This document shows positions 6,228 to 15,899 of a stretch of 16,218 bases of DNA, piece after piece. The notes beneath the pieces were generated by a model. That model was not told where the DNA came from and did not search any database. It was given only the letters and a program-made list of their open reading frames with translations. This DNA comes from Daldinia sp. FL1419 (taxonomy: Eukaryota > Ascomycota > Sordariomycetes > Xylariales > Hypoxylaceae): positions 1 through 16,218 of the forward strand of contig MU623695.1 of the NCBI GenBank assembly GCA_025201765.1. The letters are read 5' to 3'. Each line of letters starts with the position of its first letter. Within the stretch, counting starts at the first letter, position 1. The position numbers and the translations under genes are program-made.

Positions 6228-8189
6228 TCATCCCATCGACTCGTCCATTGCCTCAAGATCGCCAGGCATTGCTCCGTGCTTTTTCAACATATGCCGTCTC
6301 CAATTGTCTTTTCTCGGAAAGGCTTTTCTTCCTCTGAAGTATGGGCACGTTGGTTCCGTACAGTGATAGGCTCTCGACTTGACATGTTTATCGTTAATGT
6401 GACGATCGAGATGTGTCTTGGTACCAAATTTCTTATCACAACCCTCATAAGGGCATCCATGTTTGCGGTCGTGGTAACGTTTATGATGATTCAGTTTATG
6501 GACTTGGTCAAAAAACCGACCGCACTCTTCACAAATATGACCAGAGTGGGGAGAAGGGACCTTAGAGACCTCCGGCGACGAGCTTGACTCTGGTTCCATC
6601 TTGACATGCTCGTTTATATTCGGGTATGGTGATGGAGATACTGTAAGCCTGGTATCCGGCGTCCTTCCCATAGAGGGATCCGTAGAGCTTTGCCCTGGTG
6701 TGGTAGTGTAGTCATACGAATCGCCGGATAGGCGAGGTTCGTCGTCACTAGGAATTTCTAGGAAACTGTCCACGTCAATTTCCTCTTGAAAAGCATGGAG
6801 AGTATATTCCGGGTTTTCATGGGCCGCCTGATCCGTAAATATGGCCGGAGGCGAGGTAGGGAAGGTTGGAGGAGACGCAGAGTTCTCCATTTGGTAATGG
6901 GTATAGGCAGCTTTCTCGGCAGCGTTAGAGGGCTGCATGATGGACATAGGCGACACGAATGACTCCGGCTGAAGAGGGGGAGAGTGTGAGCTATGGAAGG
7001 CAGAGGGTTGATGAGTAGCATCAAGTGTCTCGTCAAGTTCCATAGGCTCCGGGATGGCCGGGCTCATAAGTCGTTCTTGGGGCCGGGTCGCGGATTGTGG
7101 CTGAGTTGAGTGAGGTAACCGATCGGCGGGGTCCGGACTTCTTAGGGCAGCTGAAGGTAGCTCAGGATCTCTCTCGGTAGTTTCTCGAATTGTTGAGCTA
7201 GTTCGAAGAGGGTATACGTCGTATTGCGAATCTCCTTGTTTTTGTCTCTTATACTGATTTTTGTCCGACCAGTTTCCGCCTGCAGAAGCGCCCGAAGCGC
7301 CCGCTTCTTCTGTTATTTCCCCAGGCTCTTCGAAATATCGACCCGTAATAGGTTTTTCCTGAGCACCAGTTCCTTCTATAGCTTCCAACCCAGATTCTGG
7401 TTTCATGCTAAGAGGGCTGGCTACCGGCGAAGCAGGAAAATACTGCTGAGACGTCGAATACTGAGGGCTGCTAGTGCCATGGGCCGAGGAATGTGTAGAA
7501 CGCTTCCCCTTGATGCTATTCCAGAATCGACTAGTCAAAGAGCCACTCCTTCTTCGTTGTTCTCTAGAATCTCTCAGCTGAGCCTCGTAAAGTTCAGTCA
7601 TCTGTCTAGAAGGTGGTATTGCTTCTTGCTCGGGATTTGAGCCCATGGAGATCCTAGTGTCATAATAACTAGAATTGGCTGCTTCGTATCCCGTGGCAAC
7701 ATTGTCAGAAGGCAGAATTGCCCCAGTGTCGTTGGTAGTCGGAAAAGCTGTCGGTTGGGGGGGTAGAGACTGCTGACCGAAATCTTGAGGTAGGTGATAA
7801 GACTCATGAGCATTCATAAATCCATTTCCATAAACGGCAGGCTGTATATGTTGGGACTCGGAGCCATCGCTGAAGCCTGGACCGTTTCCAAGATCATCTT
7901 TCATAGAAAGGCGATGATCTGGCTGTGTGGCAGGGGTTTGACTAGGCAGGAAGCCTCGAAGATTGAATATAGGCTTATGTTGTGTGCCCGTAGAGCTCCC
8001 GGCTGGCAATATCCCCGCTTCCTTCGCCTCTCTCAACTTCCGTCTGTACCGAAAGTAGAGGAAACCCAGGACTATGAGGAACAGGCTGCCTCCGAACACA
8101 CAGCCGATAACCGTTCCAGCAATTGCACCGGCAGACAGCTGACTCCCCCGCGCCTTGAGCCCGGATCTGGGGTTTAGAATGGGCGCCAT
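6228..8189 (-). CDS. Putative membrane-anchored C2H2 zinc-finger protein
   Basis: A single uninterrupted exon of 653 aa. A short N-terminal segment is followed by a transmembrane helix at about residues 20-45, with glycines at 21, 25, 29 and 33 (glycine zipper). Then comes a basic stop-transfer stretch FRYRRKLREAK, placing the rest on the cytosolic side. Residues 60-545 are disordered, Ser/Pro-rich, with basic patches (QRRRSG 211-216, KGKR 227-230, KRQK 314-317) and acidic parts near 469-490. VKME (K530) fits a sumoylation consensus. Three C2H2 fingers follow: C553/C556/H569/H573, C579/C584/H597/H602, and C610/C615/H633/H638 with a long 17-residue spacer. ATG 8189 is the first in frame after an in-frame TGA at 8214-8216. 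It is probably a DNA-binding factor. Membrane tethering followed by proteolytic release is inferred, and no cleavage site is evident. Confidence 0.88.
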   Translation of the reverse strand: MAPILNPRSGLKARGSQLSAGAIAGTVIGCVFGGSLFLIVLGFLYFRYRRKLREAKEAGILPAGSSTGTQHKPIFNLRGFLPSQTPATQPDHRLSMKDDLGNGPGFSDGSESQHIQPAVYGNGFMNAHESYHLPQDFGQQSLPPQPTAFPTTNDTGAILPSDNVATGYEAANSSYYDTRISMGSNPEQEAIPPSRQMTELYEAQLRDSREQRRRSGSLTSRFWNSIKGKRSTHSSAHGTSSPQYSTSQQYFPASPVASPLSMKPESGLEAIEGTGAQEKPITGRYFEEPGEITEEAGASGASAGGNWSDKNQYKRQKQGDSQYDVYPLRTSSTIRETTERDPELPSAALRSPDPADRLPHSTQPQSATRPQERLMSPAIPEPMELDETLDATHQPSAFHSSHSPPLQPESFVSPMSIMQPSNAAEKAAYTHYQMENSASPPTFPTSPPAIFTDQAAHENPEYTLHAFQEEIDVDSFLEIPSDDEPRLSGDSYDYTTTPGQSSTDPSMGRTPDTRLTVSPSPYPNINEHVKMEPESSSSPEVSKVPSPHSGHICEECGRFFDQVHKLNHHKRYHDRKHGCPYEGCDKKFGTKTHLDRHINDKHVKSRAYHCTEPTCPYFRGRKAFPRKDNWRRHMLKKHGAMPGDLEAMDESMG

Positions 8190-9239
8190 ATTGAGCCGGG
8201 TAAGAGCCGAAGCTCACAATACGGGATGATTAGATTATCGTAGATCCAAAGGCTTAGTATGATCTAAGCGTGAGACGACAGCAGGCTATCCTAAGGTAAG
8301 GTAGCTTAGATGTAAATAAGAAACTAAACGAGCGCAAGCCAAGAAATGTAGTTTCCTTAGTTTCCGCTGAGAAGCAATTAAGACTCGGGCCGTCAGTGGC
8401 GGGGGATGGGGGACATGAGAGACCCAGATGGTGGGTTTTGGTTCGGGGTCTTTTTCAAGTTTGAGAGAAAAAAAATAGGGGGTGGAGGATACGGATGATG
8501 TCTCTCAGTTCTCTCGCGCGTAAAATCAGCCGGTCAACTTCAGTGGGATGAGATTTCGGCCAATACAGGCGGCCCAATGGCGGCCTGACAAGTGCTGCGC
8601 AAGGCAGGGGCGTAAATGGATTATGCCGAAGAATTGATGATGAGCTGGGTCATATTTTGACCATGTTAAGAGATAAATTTTGAAGAGTTGACGTTGAAAG
8701 AAACACAAGGATGTAATGATTATCGGATTGATTCAGCCTCATCAACAAAAAGTTGGAGGCGGAAGTGAACCCGGAGGCGCCATATAGATGCAATAGATGC
8801 AATAGATGCAGCAGAGTTGCATTGAGATTCTTAAAAAAACCTTAGAAAAGAAACCTAAGAAATCCCACGGATAATGATGGCTGGCGCTCGTGTATGTACC
8901 AGGGTATAAACGTACTAGCGCACTAGCTTCAGTCATTATTTAGCGTGTTAGGCTAGCGTAGTACCGAGCGTAGTAGCGTATTTGCTACAAGGGGTCCTTG
9001 CCAATTGGAGTCCTCAATTAGAACTCAAGTTATTGCCTCGGGTTTCAACCATTCTATTAGATTGAAATTGTTGGAACTATATTATTTTAATATTCTTTTT
9101 CTGAATCTACTAATATGGGCGCTTACCAGCGCTACCATGCATTACGTAAGTTTTGATGGTTGTATGCTACCAGGCATCGTAGACCCCTGTAGTAAACAAA
9201 AGAGGTATTACATAATTAACATATTATATATATAAAAGT
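8190..9239 (-). promoter_or_regulatory. Upstream region of the zinc-finger gene
   Basis: This is about 1 kb between the zinc-finger start codon and the right AT-rich block, with no credible gene; short frames at 8526-8708, 8742-8936 and 9005-9235 show no motifs. A G-rich and A-rich stretch at about 8395-8490 appears as a CT-rich tract on the coding strand and includes AGGGG at 8477-8481, which matches the stress-response element core. Around 8320-8360, GAAACTA and TAGTTTC form a small inverted repeat. Promoter function is inferred from position. Confidence 0.4.
8784..8810 (+). repeat. Three perfect tandem copies of a 9-nt unit
   Basis: ATAGATGCA is repeated exactly three times. It lies about 600 nt upstream of the zinc-finger gene. 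It may be a minisatellite seed or clustered protein sites. Confidence 0.9.
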
Positions 9240-9949
9240 TCTAAACCTGTTAAGCTTAGAGTAAATAATTCTCCTCCTTAGGATTTATGAATATATAAAT
9301 CTTATTATATTATTTTACTTATTATTTGCTTTTGTTGTTATTTCTCTTATACGTACGTTTAGCCCAACAAGTTTAAATACATACCTTATGTAAATAATTC
9401 AAATATATATCAAAAATGTAAGTTAATTTCTATGGTACGCTTATTGTGCCACAAAATTATGGTTATTAAGGAAAAGGGGTTAATTGATAGTAATTAAGTA
9501 AATAATTATATTATTAAATGAAAAATAAAAGTATTATAAGAGGATATGGGGATTTGGCAAAATTATTTTAAAATTAAAATCATTTTAAAATATTAAGATT
9601 TTAATTGATTAATATTTTTTTAAAAAAATAAGTTTAATAGAGGACCTATATAAATTTTCCATTTAAATATATGCCTTAAATCTTCTTAAGGTTTTTTATC
9701 ATAATAAAAATGTATGGGTAATGAAAAAATGATACTTTATTTTATATAATAATTTTATATATTGATCTTATATTTTTTAAATCTTAAATAATATTATATA
9801 TTTAAATTTTTTAAATTTTATCATTTTTCTTTATTTTTTTAGGATATTAAAATATTTTTTAAATTAAAAAATCTTGGATTTTAAGGGTTTTATAAATTAT
9901 TTATGTTTTATTAACCAAATATAGAAATTCTTTTTAATTGGTTAATCTT

Positions 9950-10190
9950 ATATCCAGCCACATCTTAATTGATTAGCCTTATATTTAATTATATATTAAA
10001 TTGTGTAATATAATTATATAATTGAAATTATTTTTAGTTTTTATGGAATAATTTCTTTTAAGGTTTTTATAGACTTTTTCTGGATATGAATAGGCCTTTA
10101 AAAGTTATTTTTTATTTGATTAATATATTATTACCTTATAAAGTATATTATTGTTTTATAAAGTACCTTTTATAGATATTATATAGTAAG
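9950..10190 (-). repeat. Probable fragment of the 410-nt repeat family
   Basis: The reverse complement resembles that of 10960-11200. It shares a CCTTAAAAG block preceded by a CYTATTYATATCYARAA-like stretch, and an ATTATATAATTAYWTTA block followed by CAATTTAATATA. At least one indel is needed. Limits are approximate because A/T saturation blurs the alignment. Confidence 0.5.
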
Positions 10191-10796
10191 ATTCTTTTAT
10201 TGTTAAGTTACCTAATATAAGTTAAGAATCATTAATTATTTAATTAATTAATATTATACCTATTATTATATAGTAAAAGTAATTAATTACAATTTTGTCA
10301 ATTATTATAGGATGTGTGTTAAGAGCATTTATATGTATTATTTAAGATTTTGTAGTAGTAGCCCCTATATCTATTGTAGGGACTAGTGCTTCTGATTAAG
10401 GCATAGGCGTTTATTTAATTATTGGATACCAGCTAGTTTTGTTTAAATCTAATTATTACCCTTATTATTTATTTTATAAATCAAATATAACTTAATGGTT
10501 TAAATATGTATAATATGTTTTTTGATATTACAAAATAGTTAAAGAATATATGATTAGATGAAAAGAGTATTTATTGGAACCTATTATAACAATAATCATA
10601 ACCCTAATTAGGAATAGTTATTAAACCAAATCTTTTTTTCTTATTTTATTTTTATCTTATTTTTAGATTTTATATATATAAAGATTGATTATTGATTAAA
10701 TTGTTATATTAATTATATAATAATATTTTAATATTATTTTTTATGCCTAAGAAGAAAATATTTTTCTTATTAATTTCTGATTATTATGTTTATTTA

Positions 10797-10885
10797 TGAG
10801 CAACATTAGTCGGGCAATAAGGGACATAATATTTAAATAATAGCCATATAATTTATAAGGCGTACCATAAGTATGTACCTTTATA
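10797..10885 (-). repeat. Short inverted repeat, left arm
   Basis: The reverse complement carries GTACRTAC, ATTATGTCCCTTATTGCCCG and GACTAATGTTGCTC. It matches, with several differences, 11473-11567 on the plus strand. The two arms flank the minus-strand repeat copy at 10960-11356. Confidence 0.6.
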
Positions 10886-10959
10886 TATAATTTTAATAAT
10901 AATATTTTATATTAAAAATGAACCTTTTTTTTTAATTTTAATATATTGCCTGGTAGAAT

Positions 10960-11356
10960 CTTTATTATTTATATTAAATTGGGATAAAGTAATTATATAA
11001 TAGGAATTATTTTAAAGAACTTTATTAACTTCCTCTTTTAAGGTTTATATATGTTCTTTTAGATATAAATAAGGCTTTAAAAATTGTTTTTTTTGCTTGA
11101 TTGGTTTAAGTATTATATAATTCTTTAAAAATTATTTTTATAGAGCTTTATATAAATAATATATACTTTTAAACTTATAACCTTATTATATACATTATTA
11201 TTGGCAAATAATTACCTATATCTGTTCCTCCATCTGATCAATTTATTCCCCTCCTTAAAATATAGATACCTTATATCTTCTAGCTTATACAGCGTCTGAC
11301 TTGTTATAGGTTAGTTGAAGTATAGGATATATCCTGCAGGAGCTATTAGAGCTCTT
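10960..11356 (-). repeat. 410-nt repeat family, copy A (minus strand)
   Basis: On the minus strand it begins at 11356 with a 28-nt block identical to 11960-11987, and continues through motifs equivalent to GATATAAGGT and GAGGGGAATA. It then becomes more diverged with some indels. The end near 10960 is approximate. Together with copy B it forms an inverted repeat with a 603-nt spacer. Confidence 0.7.
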
Positions 11357-11472
11357 ATTTATTAATTATATAATATATATAAAGGTATATAAATTTTATA
11401 ATAAATTAAATATTTTTTTAAAGAATTAAAATCCCAAAAAGGTACAAAAAAATATTAGGACATATATATTGA

Positions 11473-11567
11473 AAAGTACGTACCCTTTGGGGATCCCACT
11501 TCTTTTGTAATTATTGCCCAAATATTACGCCCCTTACTGCCTGACTAATGTTGCTCTTATTTATAGT
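11473..11567 (+). repeat. Short inverted repeat, right arm
   Basis: Matches the reverse complement of 10797-10885, best in the final block GACTAATGTTGCTC, which is identical on both arms. It may be part of the same element as copy A or an independent repeat. Confidence 0.6.
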
Positions 11568-11959
11568 TGGGTAATTCTTTTTAGTTATGTTTTTTGAATA
11601 GGAGGGATATAATTAGTTTAAATACAAAAAAATTTAAATTTAAAAATTTAAAAATTATATTTTATTATAATATAAAAATAATTATTATAATTGTTTTTAT
11701 TAAAAAAAATATAATATTTAAAAAATGATTATATGATAATATAGTTTTTAAAATTAGATAATTGGAAGTGTTTTTCATAAAATTTATAAGGATTTTTATT
11801 TAAAAAATTAAATATTTATATTATTAAGTTTTATATATAATAAGAATTAATTAAAATTTTAATTATATATTTATTAATAAGATTATTTTTATGGATATTA
11901 ATATATATAATGGATAATATTTATTTAAATAATTGTAATAAAATAATATTATAATGAAC

Positions 11960-12370
11960 AAGAGCTCTAATAGCTCCTGCAGGATATGCCCTATATTTTA
12001 ATTAATCCATATTAAGCCAGAAATTGTATGAGTTAGAGGATATAAGGTGACTATATCTTGAGGAGGGGAATAGGCTAATCGGATAGAAGAACTGATATAA
12101 ATAATTACTTGTAAATGGTAGTGTATTATAAGAAGATATTTTTAAAAAAGAAATTAAAAATTATATATTCTTATATAAAAGTTTTATAAAAGTGATTTTT
12201 AAAAAATTATATAGAATTTAATAAGTTTTTATTAATTAGATAAAAAAGACAATTCTTGAGGGCTTATTTATATTTAAAAGAGCTGTGGAACCTCAGAAGG
12301 TTTAGCTCTAAGGAGGAGATAAGGTCTTTACAGGGTAGTATCTATGATTTAATCGTTTTATACCGGTTTA
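11960..12370 (+). repeat. 410-nt repeat family, copy B
   Basis: Aligns without gaps to 15043-15453 at a constant offset of 3083. By hand count over 12001-12360 there are 58 differences, all transitions. It ends at the same place as copy C, just after ACCGGTT, where the flanks stop matching. Read on the plus strand, the last 150 nt have codon-like content in common with copy C, but no start and several upstream stops. Confidence 0.9.
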
Positions 12371-12558
12371 GAGCTCCTTAGAGTTGATAATATTAAGCCT
12401 TTAATAAGTTAATCTTGATAAAAAAAACCGGAAAAATAACCTAAGAAACTAATCATATAAACCCAAATCAAAAAAAACAATAATCCTAATCCTAAATCCT
12501 AACTCGAAAATCCTAGCTCCCCAAATTTCTAAGTTGTAGTGCTACTGTTCCAAACTGG

Positions 12559-12900
12559 CTGATCAATTATGTTTTAATATTGGTAACTAATCAACTTGCC
12601 ATAGCAGTAGCTCTATTAACTTAACAATAACCAACCCTCTAGCGTTTGGTGACTCTATTAAACGTTTGTTGGTCTTGATCGTATGCTTAGTCAGCTGATT
12701 GGTTGTACTCAAATATCTAAAACTAATCAATTTATTATAATAATAACTAAATATTTTGGTATTATTGATGTAATAATAACTTAGTGACCTTATTTAGTAC
12801 TCTTTGTATGTGCAATTGGTTAATTAATTACGTTCAAATATTTGAAATTGATTAATTTATTATAATAAGTTAAATATTAAAATTTAATGCTGCTAACAGT
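12559..12900 (+). repeat. Degenerate tandem repeat, about three units of 120-135 nt
   Basis: Related segments start near 12560, 12695 and 12816. The clearest shared part is TCAAATATYTRAAAYTRATYAATTTATTATAATAA, with TCAAATAT at 12709 and 12834, an offset of 125. The first unit is more diverged. Units differ mainly by transitions plus small indels. Confidence 0.5.
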
Positions 12901-13520
12901 AATACTAATAATTAGTGGGCAATAATTAACAAATAATGACTAATAATAATATTAATACTAGATGAGGTGTACTAATCTGATTAAGCGGAATATAAGTTCT
13001 AGAAGAGAGAAAATGGCGTTGTAGAAGTGAGAGGAGAAAAAGAATATTTAAAAAAAAAGAATAATTAATATTAATATATATTTTAACTTATAATTATTAT
13101 TTAATAAATTAATAATTGTTTTTTAGGTATCCTAATTATAAATAATATTTTTTATTTATATATTATAATTTAAATTTATAGATTTCTTCCTTTTTTTCCC
13201 TCTCTCTCTTTTACCCTTTTTTTTTCCTTGGGGCTTATTGTTTTAAACCAAAGAATATTTAATATTATTTAATTGGTTATCAATTAATAAAGTTTAAGAA
13301 TTGAAAATTCCCCAATTATTAATAAGTATAGTTAGTTTAAGATTAAATAAGAAGGAAAAATAAAATAATAATATAAGATATTATTGTATAATAAATGTAA
13401 ATAACCTAATCATTAATTAATCATTATATATATAAAAATTAAAAATTTAGAAATAATATATAAAAAAAAAATTTTCATATTTATTTTTTTTTCTTTTTTT
13501 TTTTAAATTGTTTAATTTTA

Positions 13521-14720
13521 ATTATAGGTGGGTAATAATGCTATATATTAATTAATTTAATATTAATTAGTTAGGTGGGTATAAATAATGTTTTTATATT
13601 GGATAATTTGAGTACAATTGTTGGTATAGGATATGTTGGTAGGGGTAATAAATGTTTGGGTTTAGGATTTTTAGATTGTTTAAATATGATCTTCTTCTTT
13701 ATAATCTCTTTATAATTATGTTTAATATTTTTGTTATAATTGGTTTTAATAATTGGGTTTTGTTATATATTATCTATATGTATGTGGGGGATCTATAGTA
13801 AGGGCGGTAAGGTTATAGGTAAGGGGGGTAAAGGTGCTTTAAGAGGAAGTGATATATTGAACCTAAATTAATCAAATAATATATTAAGTATTTAATTAAT
13901 TAATTATTATTTTAAAAGTATGAGAAAGGGTGGTGGAGGGGATAGAGGTATTTTATTTTAATTAATATAAGGGGTATATTAGGTAAAGTTATAGGTTTTA
14001 ATTATATTTAATTTATTTTTTATATAAATTAAAGCGATTTTGATTCTTAATATAATAATCTTAATTCTTAATTGTATAATTTTGGTTTTTAGTTATATAA
14101 TTTTAAAAATGTTTAAGAGGGTAGTTAATATTGAAATGATAATAGTGTTAAATATATTTTATTTTTTTTATGTAGATAAGTTGATTAGGGTAATAAGTAT
14201 TAGTTTTAAAAATGTATAATGTGGAAAATCTCTTCTTTAACTTTCTATTTTGCGATAGTGGTAATGGGTTAATGTTGTAATAATAATTGGAATCTTTTTA
14301 GCATTAATATTAAATTGTTTAATTAATCTTATCTTATCTGGTTCAGGTATTGCAAATAATTTTATATCTATATTTTTAATAATTATTCTTAATTAAATTA
14401 GTCCTATTTTATCTGGTTTAGGTACTGTAATTAACCTAAAAAAAACTATAAAATATATTGATTTTTTAAATTTTTTTTTTAGGTTTTTTTTAAGGTTTTT
14501 ATATTTTTTTAATTTATAATAAAAATTACGCTTTTTTAATTTCAAAATATTGAAATGATGTTACTTAATATTATTTTATTTGTTATATATATTATTTGAT
14601 TAGGTTATTCTTAGGTGCTATATATGTTGTGGGTATGTGTGGGGGGTAGTAATAGGATTTTTGATGTTAGTTATATAAGGATTTTTATATTGGGTTTGGT
14701 ACGAGGTTTTAGGGTCAAAT
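13521..14720 (+). other. Strongly G-skewed AT-rich segment without a gene
   Basis: The plus strand is rich in G and almost lacks C in long parts; in 13561-13680 I count 31 G and 1 C. All frames are closed. A short degenerate direct repeat around TTATCTGGTTYAGGTAYTG occurs near 14333 and 14408, an offset of 75. No other structure was found. Confidence 0.6.
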
Positions 14721-14917
14721 GGACTTCTTTCATTCCTTGTTCTTTCAGGTTTTCCTAAGGTTGTAAAATTTGTCTTAATTAGATGATAATGATTTTGATT
14801 AGGGTGTTAGCAGCAGTTTTGATTATATTCTTGATTTTTAAAAAATAGCCTTAATCAAGATTAATATCTCGATTTTTAGGTTAATTAAATAATTTTAGCC
14901 TTGATAAATCTGATATT

Positions 14918-14992
14918 GGTCCTGATTAGATGGAAATGGTCCTAAATAGATGTGATTTTTATGGAAATGTTGGTCCTAATGATATTGGTCCT
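14918..14992 (+). repeat. Cluster of four GGTCCT motifs
   Basis: GGTCCT occurs at 14918, 14938, 14972 and 14987, usually inside ATTGGTCCT or AATGGTCCT and near GATGGAAATG/TATGGAAATG. It appears to be a decayed short-period repeat. It lies in one of the least AT-rich parts of the right block, just before copy C. Confidence 0.55.
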
Positions 14993-15042
14993 CCTAAGAT
15001 TGAGGTTGCGGTTTCGGGGTCTAAAAGTGGTTGCCATTGAAT

Positions 15043-15453
15043 AAGAACTTTAATAATTCTTGTAGGATATACCTTATATTTTAATTAACCTATATTAAAT
15101 CAAAGATTATATAAATTAGAAGATATAAGGTGATTATATCTTAAAGAGGGGAATAGGCTGATTGAATAGAAGAACTGATATAAGTAATTGCTTGTAAATA
15201 GTAGCACATTATAGGAGGATATTTTCAAAAAGGAGATTAAAAATTATATATTTTTATATAAAGGTTCTATAAAAGCAATCTTTAAAAAACTATATAGAAT
15301 TTGATAAATTTCTGTTAATTAAACAAGAAAAACAACTTTTGAGGGCCTATTTATGTCCAAAAGAGCTGTGGAGCCTCGGAGGGTTTAGTTCTAAGGAGGA
15401 GATAGGGTCTCTACAGGGTAGTATCTATGACCTAATCGCTCTACACCGGTTCA
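15043..15453 (+). repeat. 410-nt repeat family, copy C
   Basis: Ungapped partner of copy B, differing only by transitions in the part counted. It retains more G and C than copy B in its 3' half. There, one frame runs open from about 15273 past the repeat end to a TAA at 15534-15536 and includes KELWSLGGFSSKEEIGSLQG. I do not recognise that peptide, and upstream in-frame stops show the frame is not functional. It directly abuts the inverted family X copy. Confidence 0.9.
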
Positions 15454-15469
15454 ATAATAATAAAAGTAA

Positions 15470-15899
15470 TAAGGATTTATTTATTATTACCTTGATTTAC
15501 TTAAAATATATTACAGGTATCCAGTCCATCTTTTAATATTTATTCTAAGTAAGAATTATGTTCTAAAAAAAACTTATTTATTACTTATTTAATTAAATTA
15601 TATTATTATAATTTTAATTTTATTTTATATTTTTATTAAAATTTATTTTTTAATAAAAATAATTAAATTTTAATATGGAAAAATATTTTATATATTATAA
15701 TATCTAAGTTTTGTGAAGTGGTGTGGCAGCAATTTAAATATAGGGTAATAATAAAATTTAAAATAATTTTATTATTTTTTTAATAAATAATAAAAATGTT
15801 ATTATATTATAAAGAAATTGTTCTAGGAGAGGGTTAAGGCATATATGATTTATATAAAATATAAATATATATAAATAATTTTATATTTTTATAAAAAAT
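15470..15899 (-). repeat. Repeat family X, copy 3 (inverted)
   Basis: The reverse complement matches 593-945 over its whole length, with about 76 nt extra in this copy at roughly 15765-15840. The extra part includes the only G/C-rich piece (around 15824-15840). Differences from copy 2 are almost all transitions. With copy 2 it forms an inverted repeat whose arms bracket the whole gene island. Confidence 0.8.

Noticed and set aside
5638..6256. Three overlapping minus-strand frames of 67-97 codons
   Set aside because: No recognisable motif, no shared codon bias and mutually overlapping; more likely 3' UTR and intergenic sequence.
7224..7640. Plus-strand frame of 138 codons
   Set aside because: Lies antisense within the zinc-finger gene and has no motif; the opposite frame is clearly the real one.
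9005..9235. Plus-strand frame of 76 codons at the right island edge
   Set aside because: No motif, rising A/T content, and it runs into the AT-rich block; long A/T-rich frames of this size occur by chance.
12480..12510. Possible telomere-like CCTAA repeats
   Set aside because: Units are irregular (TCCTAA, AATCCTAA) and only a few; the fungal telomere unit CCCTAA is not repeated.
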